Program-made: the position numbers and the translations under genes
DNA from: Cricetulus griseus
Lineage: Eukaryota; Chordata; Mammalia; Rodentia; Cricetidae
Assembly: GCF_003668045.3 (NCBI RefSeq)
Contig: NW_023276807.1
Span: 262,899,599-262,963,598, forward strand
DNA: 64,000 nucleotides
Direction of reading: 5' to 3'
Shown here: positions 1 through 12,053 of the stretch, in pieces
Position numbering within the stretch: the stretch's first letter is position 1
Layout: every line of letters starts with the position of its first letter
The notes under the pieces: model-generated
Databases searched by the model: none
Seen by the model: the letters and a program-made list of their open reading frames with translations, nothing else
What the model was told of the DNA's origin: nothing

Positions 1-435
1 AAGACCTCAGATCAAAACATGTGGGACCTTGTGAAACTTAAAACATTCTCTGAGGCCAAGGACACTCTTATTCAAACAGAATGGCAAAATAGCTTTACCA
101 ACTCCATATCAGATACAGGACTGATACCTAGAACTAGATGTCAAAAAACAAACAAACAAACAAAAAACAAAAAAACAAAAAAACAAAGAAACAAACAACA
201 AGAAAAAGCAAATAAACCAATCAGAAAATTAAGAACCAAACAGAATTAGCAAGAGAGGAATCTCAAAAGTCTGGGAAACACTCAAAGAAATGTTCAGCAC
301 CCTTAGCCACTATGGATATGTAAATGAAAACTACTTTGAGATTCCATCGCACACCTATCACAGTATAGCTAAGATCAATTATACACGTGACAGCATAAGG
401 TGTTGAGGATCTAGATAAAAACGAACATTCCTTGT
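1..435 (+). mobile_element. Old L1 fragment, ORF2 3' part, interrupted by an A-rich simple tract
   Basis: The conceptual translation near the left edge (WDLVKLKTFSEAKDTL) and the later 'gttcagcacccttagccac' stretch both align by eye with the L1 ORF2 C-terminal region seen in better copies in this window (30300-30650, 40880-41240). The two halves are collinear around an A-rich (CAAA)-type tract at about 139-240, so the tract expanded inside one element. The right boundary is blurred near 430-450, where a reverse-strand retroviral remnant begins. The element is cut by the window edge, heavily mutated and cannot encode a protein. Confidence 0.8.
139..240. repeat. A-rich (CAAA)n-like simple repeat
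   Basis: Irregular caaa/aaac units with long A runs, lying within the L1 fragment and not at its 3' end. It looks like expansion of an A-rich ORF2 stretch and not a poly(A) tail. Confidence 0.8.
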
Positions 436-444
436 TTTTGTAGT

Positions 445-742
445 TGTAAGGCTGTATCATTTCAGCTTCAGTGGGTCTTGCTTGATCAAACCATATTAGT
501 TTGGAAGGAATCCATAGCTTTTCATTTTCTGTGGAAATACAAGCAAAACCTTTATTTCTAAGTAGCCTGTCCTTAACCTTAAATTTTGAAGTTAGAACAT
601 TTTTAAAATGTATAAGTTGGATTGATTTAGTAGCCTTTATAATTAAATGTATTTTAGTAGCAGTAAGTCTTTCCTCGGCAAACAAATAATTTAAAGACAA
701 CAATATGGCATATAGTATCCAGACTCTCTGTGTATTTTCCAA
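445..742 (-). pseudogene. Degenerate endogenous retrovirus pol remnant (integrase C-terminal part, class II/betaretrovirus-like)
   Basis: A reverse-strand open frame reads, in order, a segment containing LLSLNYLF and LTATKIH, then FKNVLTSKFK, then GFACISTENEKLWIPSKLI. This order (hydrophobic 'LN-L' helix, a K-D/N-VLT-K strand, then an S/T-x-N-E-x-LW-P-x-L-I end) is what I expect of the C-terminal DNA-binding end of class II (ERVK/IAP/MusD-like) integrases just before the pol stop. The catalytic core is absent. The frame runs on past about 445 into unrelated L1-derived DNA (to 263), so its apparent length of 159 codons is fortuitous. A B1 scrap at about 781 sits on the upstream side. No env, gag or LTR belonging to this copy was recognised. 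The class assignment is by pattern, and a profile search would settle it. Confidence 0.6.
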
Positions 743-780
743 CTTTATGTGGCTTTTTATTACTTTATTTTTACTTTCTT

Positions 781-840
781 TTGTTTCTTTTTTCTCCGAG
801 ACAGGGTTTCTCTGTGGAAATCTGCCTGCCTCTGCTTCCT
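781..840 (-). mobile_element. Internally deleted B1 SINE remnant
   Basis: The sequence runs from 'gagacagggtttctctgtgg' (the reverse complement of a B1 3' end) directly into 'aatctgcctgcctctgctt' (the central part), skipping the middle of the element. T-rich DNA on the left matches a tail. It is a scrap of about 60 bp. Confidence 0.65.
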
Positions 841-1102
841 TCTCTCACAAGCCTACATATATTTTTAAACACAGTGTAAACCTTTAGAGGTTTTTCTTTA
901 TCTGGATCTGTCTTTATCATATGGAAGTGCCGAGTCTAAACCCTAGAAGCACCGGGATGGTTCGAGCATATGGAAGCTGCTTCGATGCCTCTCAGCAGCC
1001 TGACAGGGCAGGTTGTGGCAGCAGGTTTCCCTCTTTCTCTGGGAACCTTGTGATATGGAGTCATCCTGCTCAATGACATCATTCTGTTACGTAAAGAGGA
1101 GA
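841..1102. other. Unassigned DNA
   Basis: Mixed-composition DNA between the B1 scrap and the solo LTR. No recognisable coding frame or repeat was seen. It could be more of the retroviral remnant, but translations on both strands gave nothing convincing. Confidence 0.4.
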
Positions 1103-1577
1103 TGATGGGGGAAGTATTTCTCTGTGTATTTATCTTATTGATTGTTAAATAAAATACTGTTTGACCAATGAGACAGCAAGTTAGATGGGACTAGGAGTCA
1201 AAGAGGATTCTGGAAATGTAGTAGAGAAGTGGTGATCCAGGCAGGACGTGACAAAGCAAGGAGACTCATATTTAAAGAAGGAGAAACAGGAAGCACCCTC
1301 TTTTTTCCCTTCCTGCTCCAGCGGCACAATGTGATCCACTGGCAAGGAGGGACGCCAATAAGGCATCCAATAGATAAGTCTTATAAAATATATAGGTTTA
1401 TGATAGTTAAGACTGAGCTAACAGATGAGAATCCTAGTCATTGGCCAAGTGTCATTGTACCTAATACAAGTCTCTCTGTGCATTCATTTCGGCCCTAACT
1501 CGGGTGAGCGGCTGGTGTAAAGCTCACACATGGCTGTGGGGCTCAGGCAGCTTTTGGCAGAAAGATTTATAGTAACA
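1103..1577 (+). mobile_element. Solo LTR, family A copy 1 (class II ERV-like)
   Basis: Begins TGATGGGG and ends ...TAGTAACA (TG...CA). It is collinear over its whole length with copies at 13195-13641 and, reversed, at 31911-32384. Shared landmarks are the 'cttattgattgttaaataa' stretch near the left end, 'gactaggagtcaaagagga', a TATA-like 'gtcttataaaatatatagg' at about 1378-1396, and a 'gtggggctcaggcagct' segment near the right end. No coding interior lies on either side, so it is a solo LTR. The expected 6-bp duplication is not convincing here (1097-1102 against 1578-1583), unlike the other two copies. The polypurine/primer-binding context is lost. Confidence 0.8.
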
Positions 1578-1583
1578 GGAACA

Positions 1584-1960
1584 CAAGACTTTCTGTGAAA
1601 TTAGTGCCAATACTAGTATCCAAGCAAGTAGTACTGCTATTCATCAGTTTTTGATGGTCCTAATAACCATTTATTTCTATGACCATTTCCAAGAATACTG
1701 TGAACTTATACCAAATTAGTATTTACAAGGGTATATATTATAATTTTACTACAACTTTTGTAAACATCCTCACTTATAGAAGAATCTCAGATAAACTTCA
1801 GCATGGCTAAGGGGTGGCATAGAAGACTTCACCACTACCTAAGGAGATACTTTCATTTAAATGTAGTTCATGATGAATAGAAAGGGAGATAGATACAGTT
1901 TTCTTCAGAAAAACCTCGTAAATTGTCCATGCTCTAGCCCATGAACCTATACTCCTGTTC
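1584..1960. other. Unassigned A+T-rich DNA
   Basis: No coding frame or recognised repeat. Confidence 0.4.
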
Positions 1961-1964
1961 ATAA

Positions 1965-2155
1965 TGGATTTCAAACTGGGTTCAGTGGACTATAAAAATG
2001 AAAATAATCCATGGCATTAAAAAGAAGAGAGACCATGCAAGGTTTCTGGGAAGAGTTGGAAGGGGAGTGGAGTGGAGAAGGGATTTGAGTAAATGACATT
2101 GTATATATGTATGTATGTATTCAACAAATCTTTTAAAAAAAGAATTTTAGAAGGC
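1965..2155 (+). mobile_element. Probable old L1 3' end
   Basis: A purine-rich stretch ('gaagagttggaaggggagtg') is followed by 'atgacattgtatatatgta' and an A-rich end. This order resembles the terminal 3' UTR of older rodent L1 families and differs from the younger L1 3' UTRs elsewhere in the window. No TSD was found. Confidence 0.45.
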
Positions 2156-4030
2156 AGTCATCCCCAATGCCTCTAAGTTTTGAAAAATCCATCCTATTTC
2201 TTTAACAATTACCTTGCTTTACTTGTAAAAGAGGCTTCAAATGTTGGCATACAAACATTGGGTGTCTTTTTAGGCATAAAAATTGTTTTCCATCCATTTA
2301 TCAATTCCAAAAAGGAAAAATAAAGATATTAATTTCATCTTCCTTTCCTTCTCTTTGTAAGAAAGTCGATATAGGTAAATATGAATGACTTGTCTAGGTC
2401 ATGAACTAGTTGATGGGACTGATGCTCAGGGGCAAAGTGCATAGCTTCCACGCTATCTTTCTAAAGAACCAATCTACGGAGGGCTGTTCTTGAAAACAGT
2501 AATTTTACATTCACTTATAATCTTCCGTTTTCCTCTAAAAGCTGTATGATTTTAAAAGCTGTATCATTTTAATCATGCTAAAATTAGGTAGACAAATATG
2601 ATCCAGGGTAATGGTGAAAAGAGGCCAGGAGGGGAATATAGATAAGCAACTGTCAATAACAAGAAAGATAGCTCAGTATCCAATACTGGAAACGTTTTAC
2701 TAGATAGGTATCAACTGCAATTGGATCTACTGAACACTTAAATGAGAAACTAATTAGACATCTAATTCAAAAAGCATAAATAACTTTTAGTGCACACCTG
2801 GCTAAAGTGGCCACTTAATAGGTGATCATCTTCCTTCACTAAACACCAATGGGTTCTTTAAGCTTAAGCACCTTATAAAGCTCACTGATGAAGGAATTGC
2901 ACGGTCAGTTAAACCATAGGCTGTTGGAGATCATCTCCCTTACTATTACACCCTCACAGCCTGTCAGAATTTACTGTTGGCTTCCTGGATTTATGAACAG
3001 ACCATAATTTTGTCTTCACAGAATCCATTTTGAGTTTGGACTCCATGCTTTTTGAACAAAAAAAGAAATATTTAGGATATATATGTACACCTAATCTGAC
3101 ATTTGGGAAGTTCTATTTACTCCATAGTCTTCTAGCCATTCTTTGTGGTTCTGTCCTTAAATGCTTGTTGTCCAATTTGCAAAGAGTTGCCAGTATAATT
3201 AAATGAAAACAGACACTATGAAGTAGATAATGCCATTGGACACTTAAACACATTTAGTGAATTCTTTGCATTTTAAATAAAAGCCCAACTCATTCTCCAA
3301 GCCTCTGAAGCTGCTGTGGCTGACACCTGAAGAACTTGGGTACACCTGGCTCATGAAACTCTAGTCTTCCAGACTCCCCCTGCTTATAAAGCAGGTCTCA
3401 CACTTATTATTGCTTTGTGTCTTCTCACATTCTCTTTCCTCGAAGATACTTTTTATGTACCTGTCTCTTTCCTGCCAATTTTGTGAATCATTAGTACCTC
3501 AGATGTTCCCACACTCTCCCCCTTTCCTCATCTCTGGTACTTGATTTTCGCTGTTTACTTAGTTGGGGATTTTTGACATTGTTTTATATAGCTAACACTT
3601 AAAATGAAGTGAATTCTTTTGTACCTTGTAATCTGATATTTGTCTCTATTACTTCTATTCAAATCCTCCACTAGAATTTTCAGTCAATGAGACTATAGTT
3701 TTGGCGAGGTCAGCTGTCTTTGAATCTGCCTTGGGTTTGTTATGCCAACTAGGGCTCATAGCTATGAAAGTCAACAGGCAGTGTAATATTGCTGAGGTGA
3801 AAGACATTTTAATAATGAATGTTTAGTGCATAAATATTAGTCAAGCTCTGAAGCCTTCAAACTCATAGATTAAGAAATGATATGCTCTAGGGCAGGTCAT
3901 ATAGTCTGAAATTACACAGTTTCCAAGTCAGTAGGTTATCATTGAAGGTCAAGCCTGACCTTCCCCAGATACTAACATTTCCTTGATCACACGTGTCTTG
4001 CCAATGTAATATTCTATTTCCCTTGCCTCT
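2156..4030. other. Unassigned A+T-rich DNA
   Basis: Nearly 1.9 kb with no convincing coding frame, RNA gene or repeat that I recognise. It is probably old unique sequence. Confidence 0.45.
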
Positions 4031-4369
4031 TTTCAATCATGTTGTAAAAGTGTCAGGGGCTCTCACCAGAGATTGACCGGATGGTACAGCCTGGTCTTTT
4101 GTCTAACAGAAGCTATAATCACAAGCCAAAAATCCCCTTTTGTAAACACGGAGCGCAGCCACAGATACATTCCCTTAATAACATAAATCAGAATCCCTGT
4201 ATCCAGAATAATGAAAGGAGAATTTAAAAGAGGCAGATTAACTCTAAAGTTAAAGAGTCTGAGAACCAGGAATGCTTGCACTGGTTTCACTGCAACTGCA
4301 TTTTTAAATTTTGCATTGAAAGCCGATTCTCCTTTCATACAATACACCTAACCAGTTTCCCCTGCCTCC

Positions 4370-5300
4370 AAGCCTACCAGCTCCTCACTATTTCCTACCT
4401 CCCCTATATCTATTCCCCCGGTTCCTTCTTCGGTAAAAAGCAGGCTTCCAAGAGAGGACAGCCAAACAGGACAAAGAGTAAGACCCAATAGCAGGCCAAA
4501 AGTGTAAGAGATACAGCCACTCTGATTGTTAGGAATACCACAGAATCATCAAACTATAAGCCATCACATAATCACAGAGGACCGGGTACAGAACCATGAA
4601 GACCTAGTGCTCCTAACTTCAGTCTCTGTGGCCAGAGAGCCCAGCTTAGTTCTCCAAGTGTCTCCTATAACTTTTGACCGCTACAATCTCTCCTTCCCCT
4701 CTTCCAAGAGGGCCCCAGAAGATCAAGGTAAGCATCCCAAAGGAAACTTACAAAATTATACTGTCTCTCTCGATCCATATAATTAATGTCTGTCTGTGGG
4801 TCTCACTACCTGCTCACATCTATCACTCAAGGAAGCCTCTCTGATGACTCTCTGATGACGACTGGATGAGGTTCCTATCTATGACTGTAGCAGAACATCT
4901 TTAGGAATCATTTTATTGTTGTTTTTTGTTAGTGGAGAGGCAGTCATGTTCACTTCTACCCTAAGTCTCTGGTTTATCTGGTCTCCGGTTCCTGGTCAAC
5001 CAGGCAGAGTAGGACATGGGTTCCCTCTCATTGCTTGGGGCTCAAGTTTAACCAGATATTGGTTGGCAAATCTCACAAGTTCTGTGCTACTATTGCCCCA
5101 GAATATTTGCAGGCAGCACACATTGTAGGTTGAGGATTTGGGGGTTATGGTGGTGACCAGGTTGATCTTTCCATAGTTCCTTCCTCTGTGGAAGAGAGTA
5201 GAACATAGGTGTGAAGTCTCCATTCAGGCACCTGTTCCAACTGTCTGTGATCAATGAGAAGTGTGTTTGTTGTCTGTGGCAATGAGGTGCCACTGACACT
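4370..5300 (+). mobile_element. Diverged rodent dispersed-repeat block, L1-like non-coding segment
   Basis: The order of landmarks ('agcaggccaaaagtgtaaga', 'tcagtctctgtggccaga', 'cctctctgatgactctc', 'catgggttccctctcattg', 'cagatattggttggcaa') recalls a non-ORF segment often seen with old rodent L1s. I cannot say with confidence whether it is L1 5' leader or another family. The local open frames (up to about 86 codons) lack any domain. The stretch from 4030 to 4370 may belong to it but is less clear. Confidence 0.4.
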
Positions 5301-7080
5301 TTTCAGAGAGCTTCTCTCTAACCTAGCATCAGCCTACATTGTTTAGAAACTATAAATAAATCTACCATATGATTTATGTGCCATTCCTGGGGCATATGTT
5401 TAGAAGGCTACAGATCCTACTCCTCAGATACTTAAGATTTCTTATAACAAACTGTCATATAAGGGTTAATTCTATCATATAGTGCTCATAACAGTTTGTT
5501 AACTAAACTCCTTGACTTTTTGGTCATGATTCTAGAAATTACTTTAATACATATTAATAAGTAAGCATTCATTTCAAGCATATATTTATGAATTTTAATT
5601 CAAATAAAACTTATGTGAGTAAAACATGAAGACAAAGCACAAATTCTGATTGCTAGAGTTATTTAAATGTCAAGGTGAAGTCTTGTTCCATATGAATATT
5701 CTTCAGTAATAATAGGATATCAATAACTTTTGAGGCAATATGCAATGTAATATTTATTTCAGGTCTTAATATGCTATAGTTAGTCACACATATGTAGTTT
5801 TCCATAAGCATGGATGAGATGTATATTGATTTGGTAGAGAACATATAAATAATGAAAAAGTGGTAAATTGGTCAAGGATTAGGCAAGTTTACTGGTCATT
5901 TCCAGGGCCGGTTACCTAGGACTGTTACCTGTTTATCAAAATGACCTAATTTTGATCTTTGGAATATCATGCTTGAGGAGGAGTATCTCAAAATACAATT
6001 TCTGGTAATTAATGGTCATCGAGAACTGAGTGGCCTAAAAGGCCCAAATTGTATCCTTCCTGGAGGACTCTGGAAAGAGCAATTAAAAAATCATGTACCT
6101 AAATTAGATATTGTTTTTCAACATGTAGAGTTTCCTGGTTCCCTTGTTTACAAAGCAGGTTAATATGGACTTTTTGTTTAGCTCTAATTTCCCATGTAAT
6201 CATTAGCTCTTGCCATGCAACCGAGGCTGCTTTGTCTTTTGACCTACTTTGGTTGACCTAATGAGCTCCAAAGTGGCTCAGCATTACTTTTTAGAATTTG
6301 TGTGCTATCTTGTTTGTAGCTCAGGTATAAACATTAATGCTGAAACTCATCAACACTATTAATGTTTAAACCCAGGGAAACTATTAGAAACCTGTTCTAC
6401 CAGACCTAACATGCAATCTATTCTCCACAATGGTTGAATTTCACATTTTTTCTCCTGTATTATCCTTTGGTATTTGTATGGTATGTTAGATTTTAATAAT
6501 AGTGAATGATGCTATATTTCATCATTTTAGTAACACTCACCACTCAGTGTTTATTAAGGTTTTGTTTGGCGATTCGCACATATTAGAATTCTTTTATTTT
6601 TTTCTATTAATTTTCATACTTACAATCAGTTAATTAATTGAAGTCTCCAAAAAGAGATGTCAGAGAGCTTCTCATGCCTAGTGTGTGACCAGTGTAATAA
6701 GCACACCATGAGAGGCTTTTATAACTCCTACAGTAACAAGAGGTCACATCCTTCGTGGACTTCAAAGTCTCCAGACTATGAGAAAATAAGTCTTTAATCT
6801 GCCAAATATATGGCATTTTAATGGACTTTTGAGCTGATTATTGTGCAGGGGATGCATTTATTTCATTAATTATTTAAACAGGATTGCAACTACTTACCAG
6901 AGAAGTCCCCCATAATTAAAAGAGGAAACTTGAAATATCAATTTTTACTAAATTTGAGCTGTTAATAATAATAAAATTGATTTCTTAAAAGAAAATGGAA
7001 AATGAGCATTGAGTGCATTCACATCTGTTACAATCTCTTCAATTTTAAAATGCTAAATTAGTTGTTATCTTATTTTGATT
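5301..7080. other. Unassigned DNA
   Basis: A+T-rich DNA without recognisable genes. A 64-codon frame at 5969-6163 has no recognisable motif. The stretch 6120-6300 ('caaccgaggctgctttgtc') has an LTR-like flavour, but no TG...CA ends or duplication could be fixed. Confidence 0.4.
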
Positions 7081-7297
7081 CATGTGGAGGACGGTGCTAT
7101 AGAACTCTGAGGCACTAGGTAACAGGAATGACAAGGACTTTCTTTGAGATGCTATAAAAGGTTAGTTGTTAGCATCTTTTTGTAATAAACTGCATGCTGT
7201 ATAAGTGATGTATCTAGCCACAACTTCTATGGGGTTTTGTTAAATTCTGTATTTGGTGGTTGAAGAAAGACCAACCATGTAAAAAGGAGAACCACGC

Positions 7298-7581
7298 TGT
7301 AGGAGAAACTGCCAACCATCCTACCCAAGTGACTCTATGCCAAGAGATTGCTGACAAAGAGACACCTGACTGGAGACAGTAATGAGGAAAGGACAACATA
7401 GCAGAGTTGGCCACCTGAGCCAGTGAGTCCTTGGGAGGATATATAAAGTTAGGCCTAACATCTTTAATAAATGCGTCTGAAGCATGCTCTGCTACTCACT
7501 GACTCCCGGTGCCTGAGATGTTGGCGCTGCCTCTTCCCATCCCCTCCCCTAAGGGGAATCTAAGCAGGGTCACTTGCAACA
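7298..7581 (+). mobile_element. Candidate solo LTR, family B
   Basis: About 284 bp starting TGTAGGAGAAAC and ending CACTTGCAACA (TG...CA). It has the order expected of an LTR: TATA-like 'ggatatataaagttagg' at about 7437, an AATAAA signal at about 7466, then a C-rich stretch before the end. Flanks give only an imperfect 6-bp duplication (ccacgc / ccatgg). No second copy occurs in the window, so the boundaries rest on structure alone. Confidence 0.5.
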
Positions 7582-7599
7582 CCATGGTGATGAACTTAA

Positions 7600-8373
7600 A
7601 ATCACATCCACCTAGGAGGTAATACATCCATTTTCTTTATTTTTCTATAATAATTACAAAAATCTGTAATGGCTTTGTACTGTTATTTTATAGAAATTCA
7701 TAGTAAGGATATTGACATTTCTAATAGCTGTGTAAAGTAATTATGCTGTAAGTGAATGTTAAATAGTGCTTCACTGAACTTTTTATATTTATTATTACCC
7801 CAAAGACAATTTCCACCTGATTTATGGCTAGTGCATAAAGTAGAGTTTTATTATTCTGCAGCATAATATATTTCCACATTACATTTTCTGTTTCTATAAA
7901 AAGTTACGGAGGCAATTTCAAATATCATTTCCTTCATGATAATCCCCTGTTCTTCCTTCTTATTGAACAAGTGTGCACATTTTTCTTTTAATGCTGTCTC
8001 TGGGAGAGTAATAGCTTTCCATATTTGTGACAAGATACCCTAAAACAAAGGAAGTAATATATAAAGACCACTTACAAACTAGGATTACTGAGTTTTCAAG
8101 AGTACTGAAAATATAATTCATTAAATAATGTGTTCATCAGAGAAAGAGGAAGCTCATTAACTATTCCCAATTCTATCAACTCTAAAAAACAAGCCTCATT
8201 TCTTGTTTGTGAGTTCTGTCTTTGTTGTTGCAGTTTTCATGTATACCCGTTGACTCCAGTGAAAGACTTTTTGATAGTCAGGCATTTTGTTTACATTTTT
8301 GGACTACAATTTTGCTTTGTTTTTAATTCCTTATTTTATTTTTTTGACTTATAATTTCCTTTGTAGAAGGGTC

Positions 8374-8376
<3 letters not shown>
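7600..8376. other. Unassigned A+T-rich DNA
   Basis: No coding frame or recognised repeat. Confidence 0.4.

Positions 8377-8422
<46 letters not shown>
8377..8422. repeat. (TG)n microsatellite
   Basis: About 22 uninterrupted TG units. It creates a spurious Met-Cys-Val frame. Confidence 0.97.
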
Positions 8423-8424
<2 letters not shown>

Positions 8425-8667
8425 TGCTAATGACTTCACCTAGGGATGTATATATCAAGCAAATTCTTGACCACCATGCTACACCTGCAGCTGCTCAGAT
8501 TTTTGGTTTAAATACTGACTGGCAAAGTATTTTGTTCATTGACTTTCATGACAGGACACTAAACACATGTTAGCCTATAAAGGAAAAGTATGCTTATGTA
8601 CATAAAAAACATGTAGATTTCCATAGACACATGAGCAAACATAAATATGTATATGAATATTACTCAT

Positions 8668-8689
8668 GCACACACACACACACACACAT
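8668..8689. repeat. (CA)n microsatellite
   Basis: Eleven CA units followed by short TA-rich sequence. Confidence 0.95.
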
Positions 8690-10318
8690 ATACACTTATG
8701 ACGTCTATATATCTAATATACATGACTGATGAATTCCTTGGAGAGACAAAGAATGTCTAATGACCACAGACAGAGAAACAACTGTGAGAGCAGATATTAG
8801 ATTCTCTCCATATTGTCCTTATTAGTTTTTATATTAGAACTGGTGACTCAGAAACTGCTCTGCTTAGGTAGTTGTTTGGGAAAATATCTGGCAGGTGATC
8901 ACTGAAGAGCTCCTACATAGCCACTTGTTTATGGTTTGTATGATCCATAGAAGGAGTGGATAGGACTCTTGGTGATCTTTCAAAGTCCTGTAATGTATTT
9001 CAAGAACTATTGCTTCTTCCTATACAATGGAATATTAGTAGGCATGATTGATTGAATAAAGCATAATTTCTCATTTTCCTCATACTTGTTCTGCTTTGAT
9101 ATGGCAATATGAATACCATGTTGGTGAATTTCATAATGCATTTCAGAATACATTTTACTATCATGAAATGTGATTTCTGTTCATAGATTATACTAACTTA
9201 TATGATTTCTATTGAGATTACATAAATAATATGAGGTAGTTAATAGATGTCCATGTTAATCATTAGTAACTTTTGTAAAAATATATGAACTTTTCTGTCT
9301 CCATCTTTCCTCCAGTACCATAGCAAACCTTATTTCACTTTAAGTTCTCCATTCTTTACCTCTTGTCACTCAGGTCCTTCTGGCCACCATCCAGCTCTCA
9401 TAAAATATCCCACCTTACTCTATTGTCTTTTCATGCCCTAGATATCTGAACAACTGGATTCTTCCCTTATTCAATTTCTGTTCAGTTTCCATCTCTTCAA
9501 AGAAAACTTTCCTGACATCACAGTTAAAACAGTCTGTCTTCCAGTGCTTTTCTATGTAACCTTAATATATGATAGTGATAGGGATTTGCTTTGTTCACCA
9601 TTGTATCCCAATGTGTTGAGCATCATTTGGTGTATCAGGCACAGTGCAAAATTATGAATTTCTCAGCAACTTTGGTGAACTGATATCATTAGTACATAAA
9701 AATAAAACCTCAACACTAACATTTGAAGAGAACAGTTATAGACATTGCAATTAGAGCATACTTATAAACATGGGGCATATTATGGTAGCCCGTCAGGTTA
9801 ATGTGCAATAGATAAGCATATTAGTAGGATTCTACCTATGTTTCTGAGGACAAGACTTTTCCTGCATCATTTTCTCACAGTAAGTAGGATGATATACATT
9901 TCTTATAAATTTTATGAAGTGACCTTCTATGTTTTGCTAATTATCTCCTAGAGTTCTTATTCATATTTTATGTTTAACAAAATCTATCAATAAAATATTA
10001 TTACACACTTAAAGTTAGCGAGCTTTAAAAAAATAGAAGATGAAATGTCATCAGCAACAGGGAAAGCAAATCTTGAGGTTGCCGCTGGAAGTCAGTGAAG
10101 TAGATTTAGCTACACAGGTGTTAAAGAAGCCAGACTATACTAGTGAAGCATCAATGAGAAATCCTGTTATATAGACGTGAAGAACAGTACAGTTTACTAC
10201 TGTAGTGTATTGAAGATGAAAGTCTAGTAAGTTAACTGGACCATATAAGATTTTATTTTTCCTTTCTGGATATATCAAAGGAATAGACTATGTTAAAATT
10301 TTAAATTATGGAAAATAA
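8690..10318. other. Unassigned A+T-rich DNA
   Basis: No convincing frame, RNA gene or recognised repeat. Confidence 0.45.
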
Positions 10319-10652
10319 AAGGTTTAGTAGGTAAAAATGTTTGCCATGCAAGCATGAAGATTTGAGAATGAAACCTCAAAACCCACAGAAACACCAAATG
10401 TATACAGCAATTTCTGCAATCCCAGCACTTATACAAGTAGATAGGAGGTAGAGACGGAAGAATTCCTGGAAATTTACAGGAGTGCTAGATTGTCATAGCA
10501 CCTGAACAAGAACAAAAAAGAGACCATGCCCCAAACAAGGGGGAAAGTTAGGACTAATGTCTGAGGTTGTCTTCTGACCTCAACATGTCTGTTATGGCAT
10601 ACGTGGGATCACATTTATACAAACACATGCACACTCACCCATACAGATAAAT
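10319..10652 (+). mobile_element. B3-type SINE (long, diverged)
   Basis: Starts with a decayed tRNA-like head ('aatgtttgccatgcaagcat'). It then has a 'gcaatcccagcacttatac' middle, the diagnostic 'aggttgtcttctgacctcaa', and a CA-rich tail ('acacatgcacactcaccc'). The order matches B3 SINEs, which are tRNA-derived (pol III) elements. Boundaries are approximate. Confidence 0.65.
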
Positions 10653-11858
10653 CATACATCGTGAACACAAAGTAATAAATACCAGTTTAAATTGCATTTT
10701 TATGAAAATAATATGGGAATATATTTTACAATTATTCATATTTTGTAATATATAATCGGAATATGTGATAGTATAATTGGAATATGTGATAGGAATTCCC
10801 TTTGAAGGCACCTGGTCTTCCCTTGTTGAAGCAGAAACAGAGAGGACATGTGTCACTAGTATCACTAGTGAAATGCTCACAGTATCACTAGTCGGTATGA
10901 ATGTTGTCCTTCCGTCAGTGAGATAAATGATTAGATTTTTAACTTTTTATTGATGGGTTTCCTTTTAATCATAGTCATTTTTTCTTGAAATGAGTGTTTT
11001 TCTGAAGCTATCCAGATACAAAGGCTAAGATTAGCAATTAATATGGAATAATAACTCAATTTCTACACTTATGTCTTCATAGAGTCAGGCCCAAGAGTTC
11101 ATGCCATGCAGAGCAATGAAATATTCAATTGGTGTTGGAGAAATAGTAATGTAAGACTAAGATCTGGAATCTGCTTCTTGCTGTGGCACTGAGTAATTAA
11201 ACTGGAGACTTCCCAGGAACTTTTCTAAATTTAAATACTAGAGTTTGGATCTTTATGTACTTCTCAGCTCTGTGTAGAACCAGATAACTTCTGTTATAGT
11301 TTTAAAAGTTATTAAAACATATATTAAGCTGAATTATATATGATACACGATCTAGTTCTATATATTAAAGTGATCCTATTCATAGAAGTTTATGTTAGTA
11401 ACTTAAAAAGACAAAATAGGTAGTAGATTGCATTCAGTGGTTACATTTGATCTTCCTGCATTTAAAAATAATATACTTCTCCTTAAGGAATCTAAGTGTC
11501 TCTGCAGTTATCGACTGCTTATATCACTTTCCAGACAGATGATGTTGGACATAAACAAAAACTTTCTCTAGCAACCAAATGAGTAAGATTTGTTGAAAAC
11601 TGTTTTATGCTGTTCTTTGGAAACTGTTCAAATACTTATCTGAGCTTCATAATGGGAATACCAAACTCTGAGATAACTTTTTAAAGGATGCTAGCAATGT
11701 CTTTTGGGAGTAGTAGCAAAGAAATTAATTAACTAATAACTAATAATTACAAATGTAATTTGGCAAGGAAGACATTTTCAATCATTAATGGTATATTTAG
11801 GATTCAGATTCTCTATTGTGTCAAATGACTCAATTTGTTGAAATAAGAATACAAATTC
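10653..11858. other. Unassigned A+T-rich DNA
   Basis: No gene-like feature. The 81-codon reverse frame at 10635-10880 overlaps the SINE tail and shows no domain. Confidence 0.4.
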
Positions 11859-11998
11859 AGGAACTAGAGAGATGGTTCAGGGCATAAGTTGTCTGACCTT
11901 TCAGACAACCTGGGCTTGGTGGTGTGCACAACTATGTCTGTAACTCCAGTTCCAGAAGATTTGAAGTCTTCTTTTAATTTGCATGGGCAGCTGACATG
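11859..11998 (+). mobile_element. Diverged B2-type SINE
   Basis: The opening 'actagagagatggttcaggg' matches the B2 head with its A-box region. A 'tctgtaactccagttccaga' middle follows. The element runs directly into a (CA)n tract. Confidence 0.65.

Positions 11999-12051
<53 letters not shown>
11999..12051. repeat. (CA)n microsatellite at a SINE 3' end
   Basis: About 26 CA units contiguous with the B2-type SINE, as often happens when a SINE tail seeds a microsatellite. Confidence 0.97.

Positions 12052-12053
<2 letters not shown>

Noticed and set aside
263..742. 159-codon reverse frame as an intact gene
   Set aside because: Only the part right of about 445 looks retroviral. The rest is L1-derived DNA read backwards, and there is no complete domain or promoter.
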